Part shown: positions 17,789 to 27,117 of the stretch, piece after piece
Position numbering within the stretch: position 1 is the first letter of the stretch
Layout of the letters: the number at the start of each line of letters is the position of its first letter
DNA from: Haladaptatus salinisoli
GTDB lineage: Archaea > Halobacteriota > Halobacteria > Halobacteriales > Haladaptataceae
Direction: 5' to 3'
Length of the DNA: 64,000 bases
Assembly (NCBI RefSeq): GCF_020614375.1
Contig: NZ_CP085330.1
Location: 434,001-498,000, forward strand
Program-made: the position numbers and the translations under genes
Notes under the pieces: generated by a model
Told to the model about the DNA's origin: nothing
Database searches by the model: none
The model's input: the letters and a program-made list of their open reading frames with translations, nothing else

Positions 17789-18820
17789 ATGAGGGTGGGG
17801 TTAGTTAGAGACCACGAGGAGTGGAACAAGTTCGTCGAAGGGAACGGGGGGTCCGTCTTCACGCTCTGGGAGTGGGGCAGCGCCTGCGAACTGTACGATC
17901 ACCAGCGGTTGTACATCGGAGTGAAGAAGGAGGGGGAACTCGTCGGTGGATTGCCACTCGTGTACATGCGGAGTAGATTATTCGGTGACAAGCTGGTCTC
18001 GATGCCGTTCTCCGAACGGGGATCAGCCGTTCTAGCCGATAGCGAACCGGAGACGGTAAAGCGACTCTTGCTCGAGAAGACGAAAGAAATCGCGGACGAA
18101 TTTAACGTCGATTTCGTCAGCCTACGAGGGTTTGATCTCGGTGATTCGACATTTAGTAAAGAAAATAGATTCGTCACGTTCGAGATACCTCTCGAAGGGG
18201 GTTCAGAAGCGGTCTGGGAGCGACTCGATTCCAGCCGTCGTGGGCACGTCAGAAGCGCTCAAGACAACGCTTTAGAATTCGAGGAGGGGAAAACTCTCGC
18301 GGACTTGAAGGATTACTACGACCTCTACGTCGATAACATGCGAAGCCACGGGAGTCCACCGCATTCGTTCAAGTTCTATCGAAAGCTCTGGGAGGGATTG
18401 GGGAGCAGTCGAATGAAGCTCTATCTTGCCAAGAAAAATGGAGAGTTAGTCAACGGGATCATATTCTATCCTTTCGACGACCGAGTATTTCACTGGGGGA
18501 GCGTCTCCAACTACGAACGACGCGATTTAGACGGAGGGAGTTTACTGCTCTGGAAGGCACTCGAATGGAGTGCGGAGAACGGATATGCGACGTACGATTT
18601 GGGCCGAACGAGGGAGGGATCCGGGGTGTACATGTTCAAAAAGAGTTTCGGTGGGAGAAAAGTCTGGCTCGACGACTTTCACTATTATCCGAACGAGCGA
18701 GTAGAACTTCCGCACCCCGAAAACGAGAAGTACGATACGGTAAAGAATATCTGGCGACGTTTACCGCTACCCGTCGTACGACTACTCGGACCCAGAGTAC
18801 GGAAGGATATTAGCCTCTAA
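17789..18820 (+). CDS. FemAB-like GNAT-fold transferase
   Basis: This 343-residue protein has two GNAT-like lobes. The first contains WNKFVEGNGGSVFTLWEW and LVGGLPLVYMRS; the second contains FYRKLWEGLGSS, ELVNGIIFYPFDDRVFHW and YDLGRTREGSGVYMFKKSFGG, the typical ending of FemAB/FemX-related proteins. In bacteria, FemX uses aminoacyl-tRNA to build peptidoglycan cross-bridges, but archaea of this class lack peptidoglycan. A role in modifying the surface glycan, such as aminoacylation, is inferred from the operon. It starts at an ATG five bases past the deacetylase stop. Confidence 0.82.
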   Translation: MRVGLVRDHEEWNKFVEGNGGSVFTLWEWGSACELYDHQRLYIGVKKEGELVGGLPLVYMRSRLFGDKLVSMPFSERGSAVLADSEPETVKRLLLEKTKEIADEFNVDFVSLRGFDLGDSTFSKENRFVTFEIPLEGGSEAVWERLDSSRRGHVRSAQDNALEFEEGKTLADLKDYYDLYVDNMRSHGSPPHSFKFYRKLWEGLGSSRMKLYLAKKNGELVNGIIFYPFDDRVFHWGSVSNYERRDLDGGSLLLWKALEWSAENGYATYDLGRTREGSGVYMFKKSFGGRKVWLDDFHYYPNERVELPHPENEKYDTVKNIWRRLPLPVVRLLGPRVRKDISL

Positions 18821-18980
18821 TCCCGCGCGGTGGTTTCGATCGAAGCGTTAAACGAGCGCGGGTACGGCGTTAGTTTGAATTTCGAGAGGCCAAATTTTCG
18901 CCAGAATCACCTCTTTCGTGCCGCGGTTAACGGAACATTGTCAAACTATTGTCTGTTCCCGTTACGGCTCATCCACTCAA

Positions 18981-18988
18981 TACTTATG
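18981..18988 (+). promoter_or_regulatory. TATA-like box for the GT4 gene
   Basis: TACTTATG is centred about 29 bases before the ATG at 19014. It supports that start over an in-frame ATG at 18918 and suggests a separate transcript from the upstream operon. Confidence 0.45.
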
Positions 18989-19013
18989 CACAACATCGTT
19001 GAGCGAACCTACT

Positions 19014-20135
19014 ATGGATGTAGCGTTTCAGGGGACGATAGACTACGGTGGACACGGCCGAGTCACTATCGAACTGACACGCGAGTTAGCGCAACTTTGT
19101 GACCGAGTAACGATCTACCCTACGGTAGTGTCGATCGACGATCCCACTAGCCACAAGTGGTGGAAAGACGTTCCCTCAAACGTCACGGTCGCCTCGAAAA
19201 AGGGGTTGCTCGACGGCTATCTTCGCGACGTGACCGCGTTTCCCGAACACGATGTCGTTCACATCAACTACGGAGTTCTCGGTTGGCCCGCTGTAATATC
19301 GAAGTACACCGGCGATACGCCGTTCGTGTTTACTGCGCACGGGATTGGAGAACCGCGCGAGATGGTTAGCGGTATAAAGACACAACTGAAGTGGTGGACC
19401 AGCCTGAAACTGTTCCTCCCAATCGTCGCTCGATTCGGAGAGTTCGCCACCGTATCGGACTACAATCGGCGAAGATTACGAGAGGAGCACGGTTTAAATG
19501 CGACCGTAATCCCCCACGGAATCCGTCCTGAACGATTTGCGTCGATCAGTCCGGGCAATGTACGAGAAGAACACGGAATCGAACCCGACGCTGACGTTCT
19601 TCTTTTCGTCGGTCGATTCCACAAGTACAAAGACATCGATACACTGCTAGAGGGATACAAAATAGTATCGGACGAGTACCGGGGGAACGTGGAATTAGTA
19701 CTGTTAGGAGGGGGAAAGAACGGGGATGAAATACAATCCAAGATTCAAAGGGTAGGACTTTCGGACAGCGTCACGAGGATAACGGATGCTGACGACGACG
19801 TTCTGGCCAAATTCTACGGTGATGCGACCCTGTTAGCGTTTCCTTCGTACGGTGAACGGTTCGGACTGGTATTCCTCGAAGCGATGGCGGCGCAACTTCC
19901 CATCGTCTATGTGACATCAGGTTCGGCTCCTGAAGTCGTGGACGGTGCCGGCATGGCAACCAAACCGAAGGATCCGAAATCGTTCTCCGAAGGGATTCTT
20001 ACGCTCTTGGAAGACGAAGAACGGCTAGCGGAGTTAGAGCAGCAGTGTGAGTCTAGGGTCGCGGAGTTCACGTGGGAACGGGCTGCGAGAGAGTACGTCG
20101 GACTGTATCGAAAGGCGATACGCGGAAATCGATAG
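19014..20135 (+). CDS. family 4 glycosyltransferase
   Basis: This 373-residue retaining GT-B glycosyltransferase begins MDVAFQGTIDYGGHGRV, with the acceptor-lobe loop expected for GT4. The C-terminal nucleotide-sugar lobe shows LLFVGRFHKYKDIDTLLEGY and the conserved SYGERFGLVFLEAMAAQLP, in which Glu-x7-Glu contacts the donor. It should add a sugar to a lipid-linked glycan on the cytoplasmic face. It follows the FemAB-like gene after about 190 bases and appears to have its own promoter. Confidence 0.9.
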   Translation: MDVAFQGTIDYGGHGRVTIELTRELAQLCDRVTIYPTVVSIDDPTSHKWWKDVPSNVTVASKKGLLDGYLRDVTAFPEHDVVHINYGVLGWPAVISKYTGDTPFVFTAHGIGEPREMVSGIKTQLKWWTSLKLFLPIVARFGEFATVSDYNRRRLREEHGLNATVIPHGIRPERFASISPGNVREEHGIEPDADVLLFVGRFHKYKDIDTLLEGYKIVSDEYRGNVELVLLGGGKNGDEIQSKIQRVGLSDSVTRITDADDDVLAKFYGDATLLAFPSYGERFGLVFLEAMAAQLPIVYVTSGSAPEVVDGAGMATKPKDPKSFSEGILTLLEDEERLAELEQQCESRVAEFTWERAAREYVGLYRKAIRGNR

Positions 20136-20518
20136 AGCAGAGGAGCCGATTAACATAGTAGAGCTCTAATTCGTATGAGTCACGGTATCACGAGCTCGTT
20201 CTCGATTGAATCCACCGGTGGAGTAGTCGAGAAAGTCCGGATAAAACCCTCGCTCTCCATTAATGCGATGGCGTTGCTCATCTCGGATACGTACCGACGA
20301 ACTAGAGTACTACGTTTAGTTACGTGGAGAACGAAAAACGGTTGGCGGAGATATTTCTCGTATACTATCGATCACCGTCGAGATGGCTCCTGTGAACGAC
20401 TATTCGGATCGGAGCACCCGATGATGCGATCAAAAAAACGCCTTATAGATTCGTTTGGTCGTAACTGGTCTGGAAATCTTACTAATTTCTTTTACCTTCT
20501 CGTCGCGTAGCTAGAACG
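20136..20518. other. A+T-rich stretch without a convincing gene
   Basis: A 111-codon forward frame (20175-20510) reads as Arg/Ser-rich with no family resemblance. With the next small gene this makes an approximately 1.1 kb gap in an otherwise compact island, which may be a site of past gene loss or insertion. Confidence 0.35.
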
Positions 20519-20845
20519 ATGTATGGCCAGTCCCCTTTCGTCTCCGGATTAACCATAAAAAGAATAGCCTTCACAGGGTTGCGGTCACTGTCGTCGAGAA
20601 TAAACAGACGTTCGTTTCTTATCTCGGCTATCGTTACCTTTCTCGGAATCAGAGCTATCGACGAGGGTCTCAGAGACCGAAGCGTAGTTTCATTCACTCG
20701 ATACGGCTACGGTGGCGATCCGATCGCTTATCCGGGATCGGATATAAATTTCGTGTCGCCGAGAGGCAGTTTCGAAAAAGGAGCGGAAGGAAAATTTCAG
20801 GGGTACGGTGTGTACGGCTACGGCGGAGTATTGAGCGGTACGTGA
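20519..20845 (+). CDS. small Tat-signal protein ending in YGYGG motifs (possible remnant)
   Basis: This 108-codon frame contains a twin-arginine-like signal (RINRRSFLISAIVTFLGI, about residues 27-44) and two copies of an aromatic/glycine motif: RYGYGGDP (about 67-74) and VYGYGGVLSGT at the very end. From memory, similar Tyr-Gly-Tyr-Gly-Gly patches occur in larger Tat-exported haloarchaeal surface proteins near glycan loci. The signal is preceded by an unusually long N-region, so an internal TTG at 20579 may be the real start. It could be a decayed fragment of a longer exported protein. The function is unknown. Confidence 0.4.
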   Translation: MYGQSPFVSGLTIKRIAFTGLRSLSSRINRRSFLISAIVTFLGIRAIDEGLRDRSVVSFTRYGYGGDPIAYPGSDINFVSPRGSFEKGAEGKFQGYGVYGYGGVLSGT

Positions 20846-21238
20846 ATTTCCGAATTCACTTCGTTGCGATTAGTTTGTCGCTCCTCGTAGTGAATAGCGA
20901 TCTCGTGTAATACTAGTTTGAGACGGTTATAGCGGGGTGAAGAGGAGGTCTCGATACGCCGACCAGTAGAAGAGCGACACCCCCGCAAACAACGACGGGT
21001 CACTCGCCGATCGAAACCGACTACTACTGCAAAATCGACGGTCCTGACCTTCCCCGCGTTGGAAACGGCGGATTTCGGATAGTAGACGGACGTAGTTGTC
21101 ACGAAACGCCCGTTACTGTTACTATCGATTGAGAGCGTTCGACGGCGGTCTTCCCCTTTTCTCGCTAATCCAAGCGACACCGATAGAATCGAGTCAATAA
21201 CAAAGTCGGGGCTGACCGACTGGGGTACACTATAAGTA
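20846..21238. other. intergenic stretch before the DUF1616 gene
   Basis: A reverse-strand frame (20818-21252) overlaps the starts of genes on both sides and has no coding bias, so I do not accept it. The end of the stretch holds an A+T-rich ACTATAAG only four to ten bases before the ATG at 21239. Confidence 0.35.
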
Positions 21239-22396
21239 ATGTCCGATGACACAAGTCGCCTTCACAAATTCAATGACACAGGTAGAATCGGTATTCCTCC
21301 TGATCTCGCAGCCGTAGCGTTGCTAACTGCGGTTGCCATGCTGATGAGCGTCACTCCGTTAGTCCGGTATTCACTGCTGCGCATCATCCTAGGCATCTGT
21401 CTCGCGCTTTTCTTCTTCGGATACGCAATCACTGCTGCGCTGTTTCCTCGGCGATCAAACGATGAAATTGGAGGTATCGACGGTGCCGAACGGGTCGCAT
21501 TGTCGGTCTTACTGTCGGTTGCAACCGTACCGTTAGTAATCCTCGCGCTAACTTTTACCCACTGGGGCGTTTCATTTAGCTCGGCTGCAACCGCGGTCGG
21601 CGGACTGACGGAGATAACGACGGCTGTCGCTGTGGTTCGCCGAGCGTCCGTTCAGCCAGACGAGCGGTTCGCGATTCCGATTCGAAAACGGGCACGATCG
21701 GTCTATAAATCGACTGTGAAGCCGACGAGACTTGAGGCCAGCGCCAACGTCGTTCTGGCATTGGCGCTGATGTTTGCACTCATCGGCACAGGCTATTCCA
21801 TGGTAGCGGAGGACTCGAACGACGCATTCAGCGAACTGTACCTGCTTTCGAAGACAGCCGACGGCGACCTCTCAGCCGAGAACTATCCGACAACGTTCGC
21901 CAAAGGGGAGACGCGTTCTATCGTCGTTGGAGTCGGTAATCACGAGAACCGGCCCATGGAGTACACCGTAGTCACGGTGCTCCAGCGGGTCGAACGGGAC
22001 GGAGAGACGATGGAGATCGTCGAGTCAAAAGAACTTGCACGTTACGACGTTCGGTTAAAACCCGACGAAACCGACCGGCGCTCGGTCACCCTCGAACCAA
22101 CGATGGTCGGAGATCACCTCCGCGTCGCGTTCTATCTCCACAAGCGAACCCCCCGCTCGGATCAGAAAAATCCGTACCGCCAAGTGCATCTCTGGATAAC
22201 CGTCAGACCTAACGGCGATACAGCATCGGTAGCCGCTGACAAGCGCCCGAGTCACGAGTACGGATGTAAATGCTCCCGCCGGACACCAGTCACCCTCGAC
22301 GCCAATGCTAGGAGCGGTAGCCGACTCGCCACCGGCGCGAGTTTGGGCTTGAACGACCAGGAGAATCGTGTTATCCAAGCGGTACAAGAGAAGTGA
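21239..22396 (+). CDS. DUF1616 membrane protein
   Basis: This 385-residue protein has two N-terminal hydrophobic segments, the family motif GYAITAALFPRRS, two more helices (about residues 80-110) and a fourth at about 163-185. An extracellular beta-rich domain follows, containing SELYLLSKTADGDLSAENYP and the hallmark IVVGVGNHENRPMEYTVV. DUF1616 proteins accompany archaeal glycan and S-layer glycosylation clusters; their role is unknown. After the last conserved strand (QVHLWITVRPNGD, about residue 322) the remaining 60 or so residues are low-complexity and Ser/Arg-rich. This may be a frameshifted or run-on C-terminus. Confidence 0.82.
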   Translation: MSDDTSRLHKFNDTGRIGIPPDLAAVALLTAVAMLMSVTPLVRYSLLRIILGICLALFFFGYAITAALFPRRSNDEIGGIDGAERVALSVLLSVATVPLVILALTFTHWGVSFSSAATAVGGLTEITTAVAVVRRASVQPDERFAIPIRKRARSVYKSTVKPTRLEASANVVLALALMFALIGTGYSMVAEDSNDAFSELYLLSKTADGDLSAENYPTTFAKGETRSIVVGVGNHENRPMEYTVVTVLQRVERDGETMEIVESKELARYDVRLKPDETDRRSVTLEPTMVGDHLRVAFYLHKRTPRSDQKNPYRQVHLWITVRPNGDTASVAADKRPSHEYGCKCSRRTPVTLDANARSGSRLATGASLGLNDQENRVIQAVQEK

Positions 22397-22482
22397 CCAG
22401 TCGAATGGCCGTCATCCAGCATCGCGCAAGGAAGTTGATCCGTCTTGAAACAACGCTCGGAGCCACATCAGCGGAGAACTAA

Positions 22483-24423
22483 ATGACAACACTTCCTTCA
22501 CTATCGATCGATAGGCGGGTTCACCTCGTCCTCGCGGGTGGCATTACAACCGTGCTCGTTCTTCTCTACATCGCGTACACTGCGCTCGGCCCGCGTGTCG
22601 CGTTACAAGGAAGCTACGCTCTCGCCGGCCTGCTGCTTGCACTGATGGTCTATTACTCGTTCGATCCGCCCACTAGGCGTTCCGCCGTATCCGACCAGTA
22701 CGTATCAGTCTATCCGCGTTTCGTCTTGGCTGTTGTCGCTATCAGCATCGGCGCGGTTGGTTTCACTGACAACCGACTGGCAATCGTCCCCGGTCTCGTC
22801 GTCGGATACGCGCTAGTCGCGCTCCAACTTCGGGGGGACTCCTCCGCGACCGCCGTACTAGCTCAAATCGTGGTTCTTTTCGCATTGTCCCCAACGGTGA
22901 AGTATCTGACATCCGGATTCTACTTCGGGAACTGGGACACGTTCTTTCACGTCCGCCACGTGGAGCAATTTCTCAAAGCGGGGACGCCCGCTGCTATCGA
23001 CGGCATTTACTCCCTCTTCCCCGGGCTCCACGCGCTCGTTGGGGCTGTGAGCCTTTTCGCTGGCATACCCGCCTACGATGCTTTACTCGTTACCGGCATC
23101 GTCTCGTACGCAGCACTGATCGTACTGGTGTTCGCGTTTGCCAAAGCGGTGACCTTCGAGACACGATTGGCACTTCTCGTCGCTCTCTCGACGACCTTCG
23201 CGTACCACCTCTCGTTGTACTCCGCGTACTTCTTCCCACAATCGCTCGCAGTCATTTTCCTACTAATTCTGACCCACATTTCATTCCGTTATTACTCTGG
23301 AGGAAATAACCGCGCATGGTTAGTGGTCGCTGGGTTCGTACTCGCTACTGCGACGTTCACCCACCACTTGACGTTCATATTGTTCCTCCCGGTGTTCTTG
23401 GTACTAGCGGCGAGTAACTACGCTTCCGAGGCGTTAGCACACCTGTATCGAGAACGTTCTCCAGTCGAGCCACACTACTGGCCGCTCGGAGTCAGTCTAC
23501 TGATGGCGTTCGCGTACTGGTACTTCGAATCTCCGTCGTTCTTCGTCGAGTTATCAGAGGCGTTCGGCTACATGATCGCCGCCGGTTTAGGAGGTTCGTT
23601 CACCACAGGGACGGCGTATGGCTTGGGAGCTACGGTACCCTCCAGTTTCGAAGTCGGCTTCAAGTGGTTAGTGGGTGTCCCCGGCGCGTATTTCACCGCC
23701 CTGCTAGCGCTGTTCCTTCTCGGGATCGTCTCCTTGTTGGAGTCACCATCGTGGCCAGAGAACGGAGGCGGCGTCCCGATTCATCCGACAATCCTGGCCG
23801 CTGGCGTCGTGGGAGCCGTATTCGTGTTGCGGTCGCCATTATCGGCACTGAAATCGCCCGACCGTATCGGAGTAGTGTGGGTGTTCTTCTTCGCTTTCGT
23901 GGTCGCAGTCGGTCTCCGTCGATTAGTAGCGGTCGCACGGACAAACAACAGATATTTTGCCGTACCACTGGTCGTATTCGTTCTGGTACTCGGAACCTTG
24001 GCACCCCTCGCGATGCCAAATGACTTTTACGGGGTCCAGTCGACCACCTCGCAGACGGACTTCTCGGAACGAGAGTACGAGTCCCTCCGAGCGACTACTG
24101 CATTCGTAGCGCAGTCCGACGACGTCAGCAGTTTCGTGGTTACAAACATGGCGTTGTATCGATTCGGGCGCTCAGATACGCAAAGCGCTCAACTCGTGGA
24201 GACAGGAATCGTCGCGCCAAAGGGACTGTTCGTCTACCGAACGAGCTGGTCGGAATACCAAGTGCAGACCTACGCTGAGCGAATGCACCACGATCAGCTG
24301 TACGTCTCCCGAGCGTGGATCGAGAAGACTGCCAATCGGCAGAGTAAGGTATACGATTCCGGCGCGACGGGCGTTCTCTGGCTGCCAAACGAAACCACGC
24401 TCCGCTCCGGCGGTGAGGGCTAA
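22483..24423 (+). CDS. large polytopic membrane protein, GT-C-like
   Basis: This 646-residue protein has about 12-14 hydrophobic segments and a C-terminal extracellular domain of about 120 residues (from FYGVQSTTSQTDFSE). The first large loop carries GNWDTFFHVRHVEQFLKAG, an acidic/His loop reminiscent of GT-C glycosyltransferases and oligosaccharide polymerases. A conserved-looking TFTHHLTFILF lies in a later helix. It may transfer or polymerise glycan on the outer face. This is inferred from topology and its place between the DUF1616 gene and a glycosyltransferase. Confidence 0.75.
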   Translation: MTTLPSLSIDRRVHLVLAGGITTVLVLLYIAYTALGPRVALQGSYALAGLLLALMVYYSFDPPTRRSAVSDQYVSVYPRFVLAVVAISIGAVGFTDNRLAIVPGLVVGYALVALQLRGDSSATAVLAQIVVLFALSPTVKYLTSGFYFGNWDTFFHVRHVEQFLKAGTPAAIDGIYSLFPGLHALVGAVSLFAGIPAYDALLVTGIVSYAALIVLVFAFAKAVTFETRLALLVALSTTFAYHLSLYSAYFFPQSLAVIFLLILTHISFRYYSGGNNRAWLVVAGFVLATATFTHHLTFILFLPVFLVLAASNYASEALAHLYRERSPVEPHYWPLGVSLLMAFAYWYFESPSFFVELSEAFGYMIAAGLGGSFTTGTAYGLGATVPSSFEVGFKWLVGVPGAYFTALLALFLLGIVSLLESPSWPENGGGVPIHPTILAAGVVGAVFVLRSPLSALKSPDRIGVVWVFFFAFVVAVGLRRLVAVARTNNRYFAVPLVVFVLVLGTLAPLAMPNDFYGVQSTTSQTDFSEREYESLRATTAFVAQSDDVSSFVVTNMALYRFGRSDTQSAQLVETGIVAPKGLFVYRTSWSEYQVQTYAERMHHDQLYVSRAWIEKTANRQSKVYDSGATGVLWLPNETTLRSGGEG

Positions 24424-24424
24424 G

Positions 24425-25618
24425 ATGCGCTTAGCTTGGGTGACGCCGAGTCCACCTTACCCGCCCAACGAGGGCGCGCGAGTCGTTGCTTTCAACCGTA
24501 TCTCTCGACTCTACGACCGGGGTCATGAAATACACGTCCTCGCGCCCGTCGACAAGCGGATGGCCGAACGTGAGCGACGGATGGAAGCCTACTGCACTAC
24601 AGCCACCTACTTCCCTCGCGACGGGGCCCTCGCCGAACAACTTAGACGCCCTTGGACGCCTCATCTAACCGCGCGTACGCGAAGCGAGGCGCTCCAAACA
24701 CGTTTGGATGAACTCGTGAAAGAGGGTATCGACGCGATATTCGTCGAGTACACCCCAATGGCGGAGTACGCCGACGACCGCAGCGTGCCGACCTGTATAG
24801 GTGTTCACAATGTCGAGTATCGCCTATTGGCTGGGATGGCGCGTTCTCTCATTCCGTCCCCAGTGGCGGCCGCGTACGCCATCGAGGCCGCGCGTCTGTT
24901 CCGCTACGAGCGCGCCGCCTACCGCGAAAGGTGGGCGGATGCCTACGTCTTCCTCTCTTCGGACGAACGACGCGAAGTCACCGACCGGTACCCCAACGTC
25001 GCCGAATGCGCTTTCGAATCACCGGTAGGTGTGGACATCGGACGCTTTCGCTCCGTCGAGCGTCCGGAATTCTATCCAACAGATCAGCCGGTTATCGTCT
25101 ACACTGGATCGATGTCGTACAAGCCGAACATCGACGCAGTCCGATGGTTCGTACACGACATCTTCCCACGTGTTCGCGAGCGACATCCGGAGGCCACGTT
25201 CTTTGTCGTGGGCAAGGATCCCGACCCGACCGTGTGCGAACTGAGTGACCGTCCAGGGGTGACCGTGACGGGTCGCGTCGAGCACATCGAACCCTACATT
25301 GCCGGTGCCGACGTCGCCGTCGTCCCGCTCCGTCAGGGTGGTGGTATGAAAATAAAACTTCTGGAGGCGCTGGCGGCAGCACAACCAGTTGTGACGACTA
25401 GCGTCGGTATAAGGGGAACTGCCTTCGAGGGGGGAGAACACGTCTTCTTGGCAGATATCCCGGCGGTGTTCGCGGAACGCGTCGCCGACGTTCTCAACGA
25501 CGCTAATCGAGGTGACGTCCGCATAACGGGTCACCGCTTTGCGTGCGATACCTACAGTTGGAAGGCCGTCATCGACCAGTTGGAGACCGTTCTCCGAACG
25601 GTGGTGAATCAGCGATGA
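24425..25618 (+). CDS. GT-B glycosyltransferase (GT4-like)
   Basis: This 397-residue enzyme has the N-terminal acceptor lobe MRLAWVTPSPPYPPNEGARV, the motif GVHNVEYRL, and a C-terminal donor lobe with VYTGSMSYKPNIDAVRWF, then VAVVPLRQGGGMKIKLLEAL. That pattern is common in transferases of exopolysaccharide loci. The ATG at 24425 is two bases after the preceding stop; a GTG at 24413 would overlap. Its own stop overlaps the flippase ATG (ATGA), so translation is coupled. Confidence 0.9.
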   Translation: MRLAWVTPSPPYPPNEGARVVAFNRISRLYDRGHEIHVLAPVDKRMAERERRMEAYCTTATYFPRDGALAEQLRRPWTPHLTARTRSEALQTRLDELVKEGIDAIFVEYTPMAEYADDRSVPTCIGVHNVEYRLLAGMARSLIPSPVAAAYAIEAARLFRYERAAYRERWADAYVFLSSDERREVTDRYPNVAECAFESPVGVDIGRFRSVERPEFYPTDQPVIVYTGSMSYKPNIDAVRWFVHDIFPRVRERHPEATFFVVGKDPDPTVCELSDRPGVTVTGRVEHIEPYIAGADVAVVPLRQGGGMKIKLLEALAAAQPVVTTSVGIRGTAFEGGEHVFLADIPAVFAERVADVLNDANRGDVRITGHRFACDTYSWKAVIDQLETVLRTVVNQR

Positions 25619-27117
25619 ACTCCACCGATCTCTCCAAATTGCTATCTGGGACGACTGTCGTGTTGGTCGCGAACGTAGTGGGATCATCGGCGAAATTGTT
25701 CGAGCGGATCATCCTCGGACGAGTGCTATCACCGACGACCTACGGAGACGTGAGCGTTGGACTCGCGTTACTGTCCTTCTGTACCGTCATCGCTCTCGCC
25801 GGTTTTACCGAGAGCATCCCCCGTTTCATCCCTCGCTTCGAACGTCGCACCCAGCAACGTGGCGTCTGGTTCGCTGGTATCGTCGTCACGGGTGCGATAA
25901 CTGGTAGTGCGTTGGTTGCCATATATATGCTCGAACCGTTTCTCGTCGGACGGTTGTTCGAAAGCGAGTCCGCAGGATCGATGCTGTGGTTGTTCTCCCT
26001 CTCGATTCCGTTCATCGTCGCCGCTCGAATTACGGCCGCCGCGATTCGCGGCCACGGTAACACCGTGTACTATGAAATCGTCGAGGACTTGGCGTATCCG
26101 GCCATTCGTATCCTGGTGCTCGTAGCCCTATTACTTGCTGGTTTCGGGGTTTTGGCTGCAGGATACGCCTATCTTCTCGCGGCCGCCTTCGCATCGGTAC
26201 TGGCTCATCTCTTTCTCAATCGGATTGCGCCTCTATTGGGTGCTATCGAAGTACAAACCAGGGAACTGCTCGTCTTCTCGTTACCCTTAGTGGTTGCAAC
26301 CACGAGCATCTTCTTACTCCACATCGTTGATACGATGATGCTCGGTTACTTCCGCCCCTCGACCGACGTGGGGATTTATAACGCAGCCTACCCGTTGGCG
26401 ATGAGTATCGCCACCGTTCTCCAGTCGTTCGGTATTCTTTTTCTACCGATGGTTTCCGAACTCGACGCCGCTCGCGAGCACGAGCGTATTCGTAGTCTGT
26501 ACCGGATCACCACGAAATGGATGTACGTCGCCACTTTTCCGGTATTCCTCTTGTTCGTCGCTTTCCCGGAAGATGTCCTCGCGGCAATCTTCGGTTCGGA
26601 GTATGCCGTTGGCGGGACGGTGCTCATCGTGCTCTCGGTCGGTTTTTTCGTCCGCGTTATCGCGGGTCTCAACAACGAGACGCTAATGGCACTCGGACAT
26701 ACCAGACACATCATGTACGCTAACATCACCGCTTTCATCGGTAATATCGCACTCAACGTAGTGCTGATACCAACCTACGGTATTCTCGGCGCGGCAGTTG
26801 CTTCGGCGCTGTCTTTCATCTACATTAATATTTTCCTCTGTGCAGTACTTTGGGTCGGCTTCGACGTTACGCCGGTCTCGAAGCCGCTGATCCGAGCGGG
26901 TATAGCCACGCTTCTTTTGGTCCCAGTAGCGATTTTGTTCTCAGAGTCTGTTACGCTCTCCTTCGGTGGGCTCGTCGGAACCTCCGTGTTAGCAATCGTG
27001 GTAACCGTTCTCGCCGTAGTCACGAGCGGTGGGCTCGAAGCCGCCGATGAAATCTTTCTCAATTACGTGGAGGACGCCGCGGGCATCACGGTTCCGTACG
27101 TTCGTCGGTTTCTTTAA
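25615..27117 (+). CDS. Wzx-type oligosaccharide flippase
   Basis: This 500-residue membrane protein has about 14 helices and belongs to the MOP (polysaccharide transport) superfamily. The N-terminus reads VANVVGSSAKLFERIILGR followed by SPTTYGDVSVGLAL, and the middle contains VDTMMLGYFRPSTDVGIYN, both typical of Wzx and RfbX proteins. It should move the lipid-linked glycan to the outer face. The start ATG at 25615 overlaps the upstream stop. Its stop overlaps by three bases the end of the convergent beta-helix gene. Confidence 0.92.
   Translation: MNSTDLSKLLSGTTVVLVANVVGSSAKLFERIILGRVLSPTTYGDVSVGLALLSFCTVIALAGFTESIPRFIPRFERRTQQRGVWFAGIVVTGAITGSALVAIYMLEPFLVGRLFESESAGSMLWLFSLSIPFIVAARITAAAIRGHGNTVYYEIVEDLAYPAIRILVLVALLLAGFGVLAAGYAYLLAAAFASVLAHLFLNRIAPLLGAIEVQTRELLVFSLPLVVATTSIFLLHIVDTMMLGYFRPSTDVGIYNAAYPLAMSIATVLQSFGILFLPMVSELDAAREHERIRSLYRITTKWMYVATFPVFLLFVAFPEDVLAAIFGSEYAVGGTVLIVLSVGFFVRVIAGLNNETLMALGHTRHIMYANITAFIGNIALNVVLIPTYGILGAAVASALSFIYINIFLCAVLWVGFDVTPVSKPLIRAGIATLLLVPVAILFSESVTLSFGGLVGTSVLAIVVTVLAVVTSGGLEAADEIFLNYVEDAAGITVPYVRRFL

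Noticed and set aside
20818..21252. 144-codon reverse frame
   Set aside because: Overlaps genes at both ends and has Arg/Ser-rich, low-quality translation.
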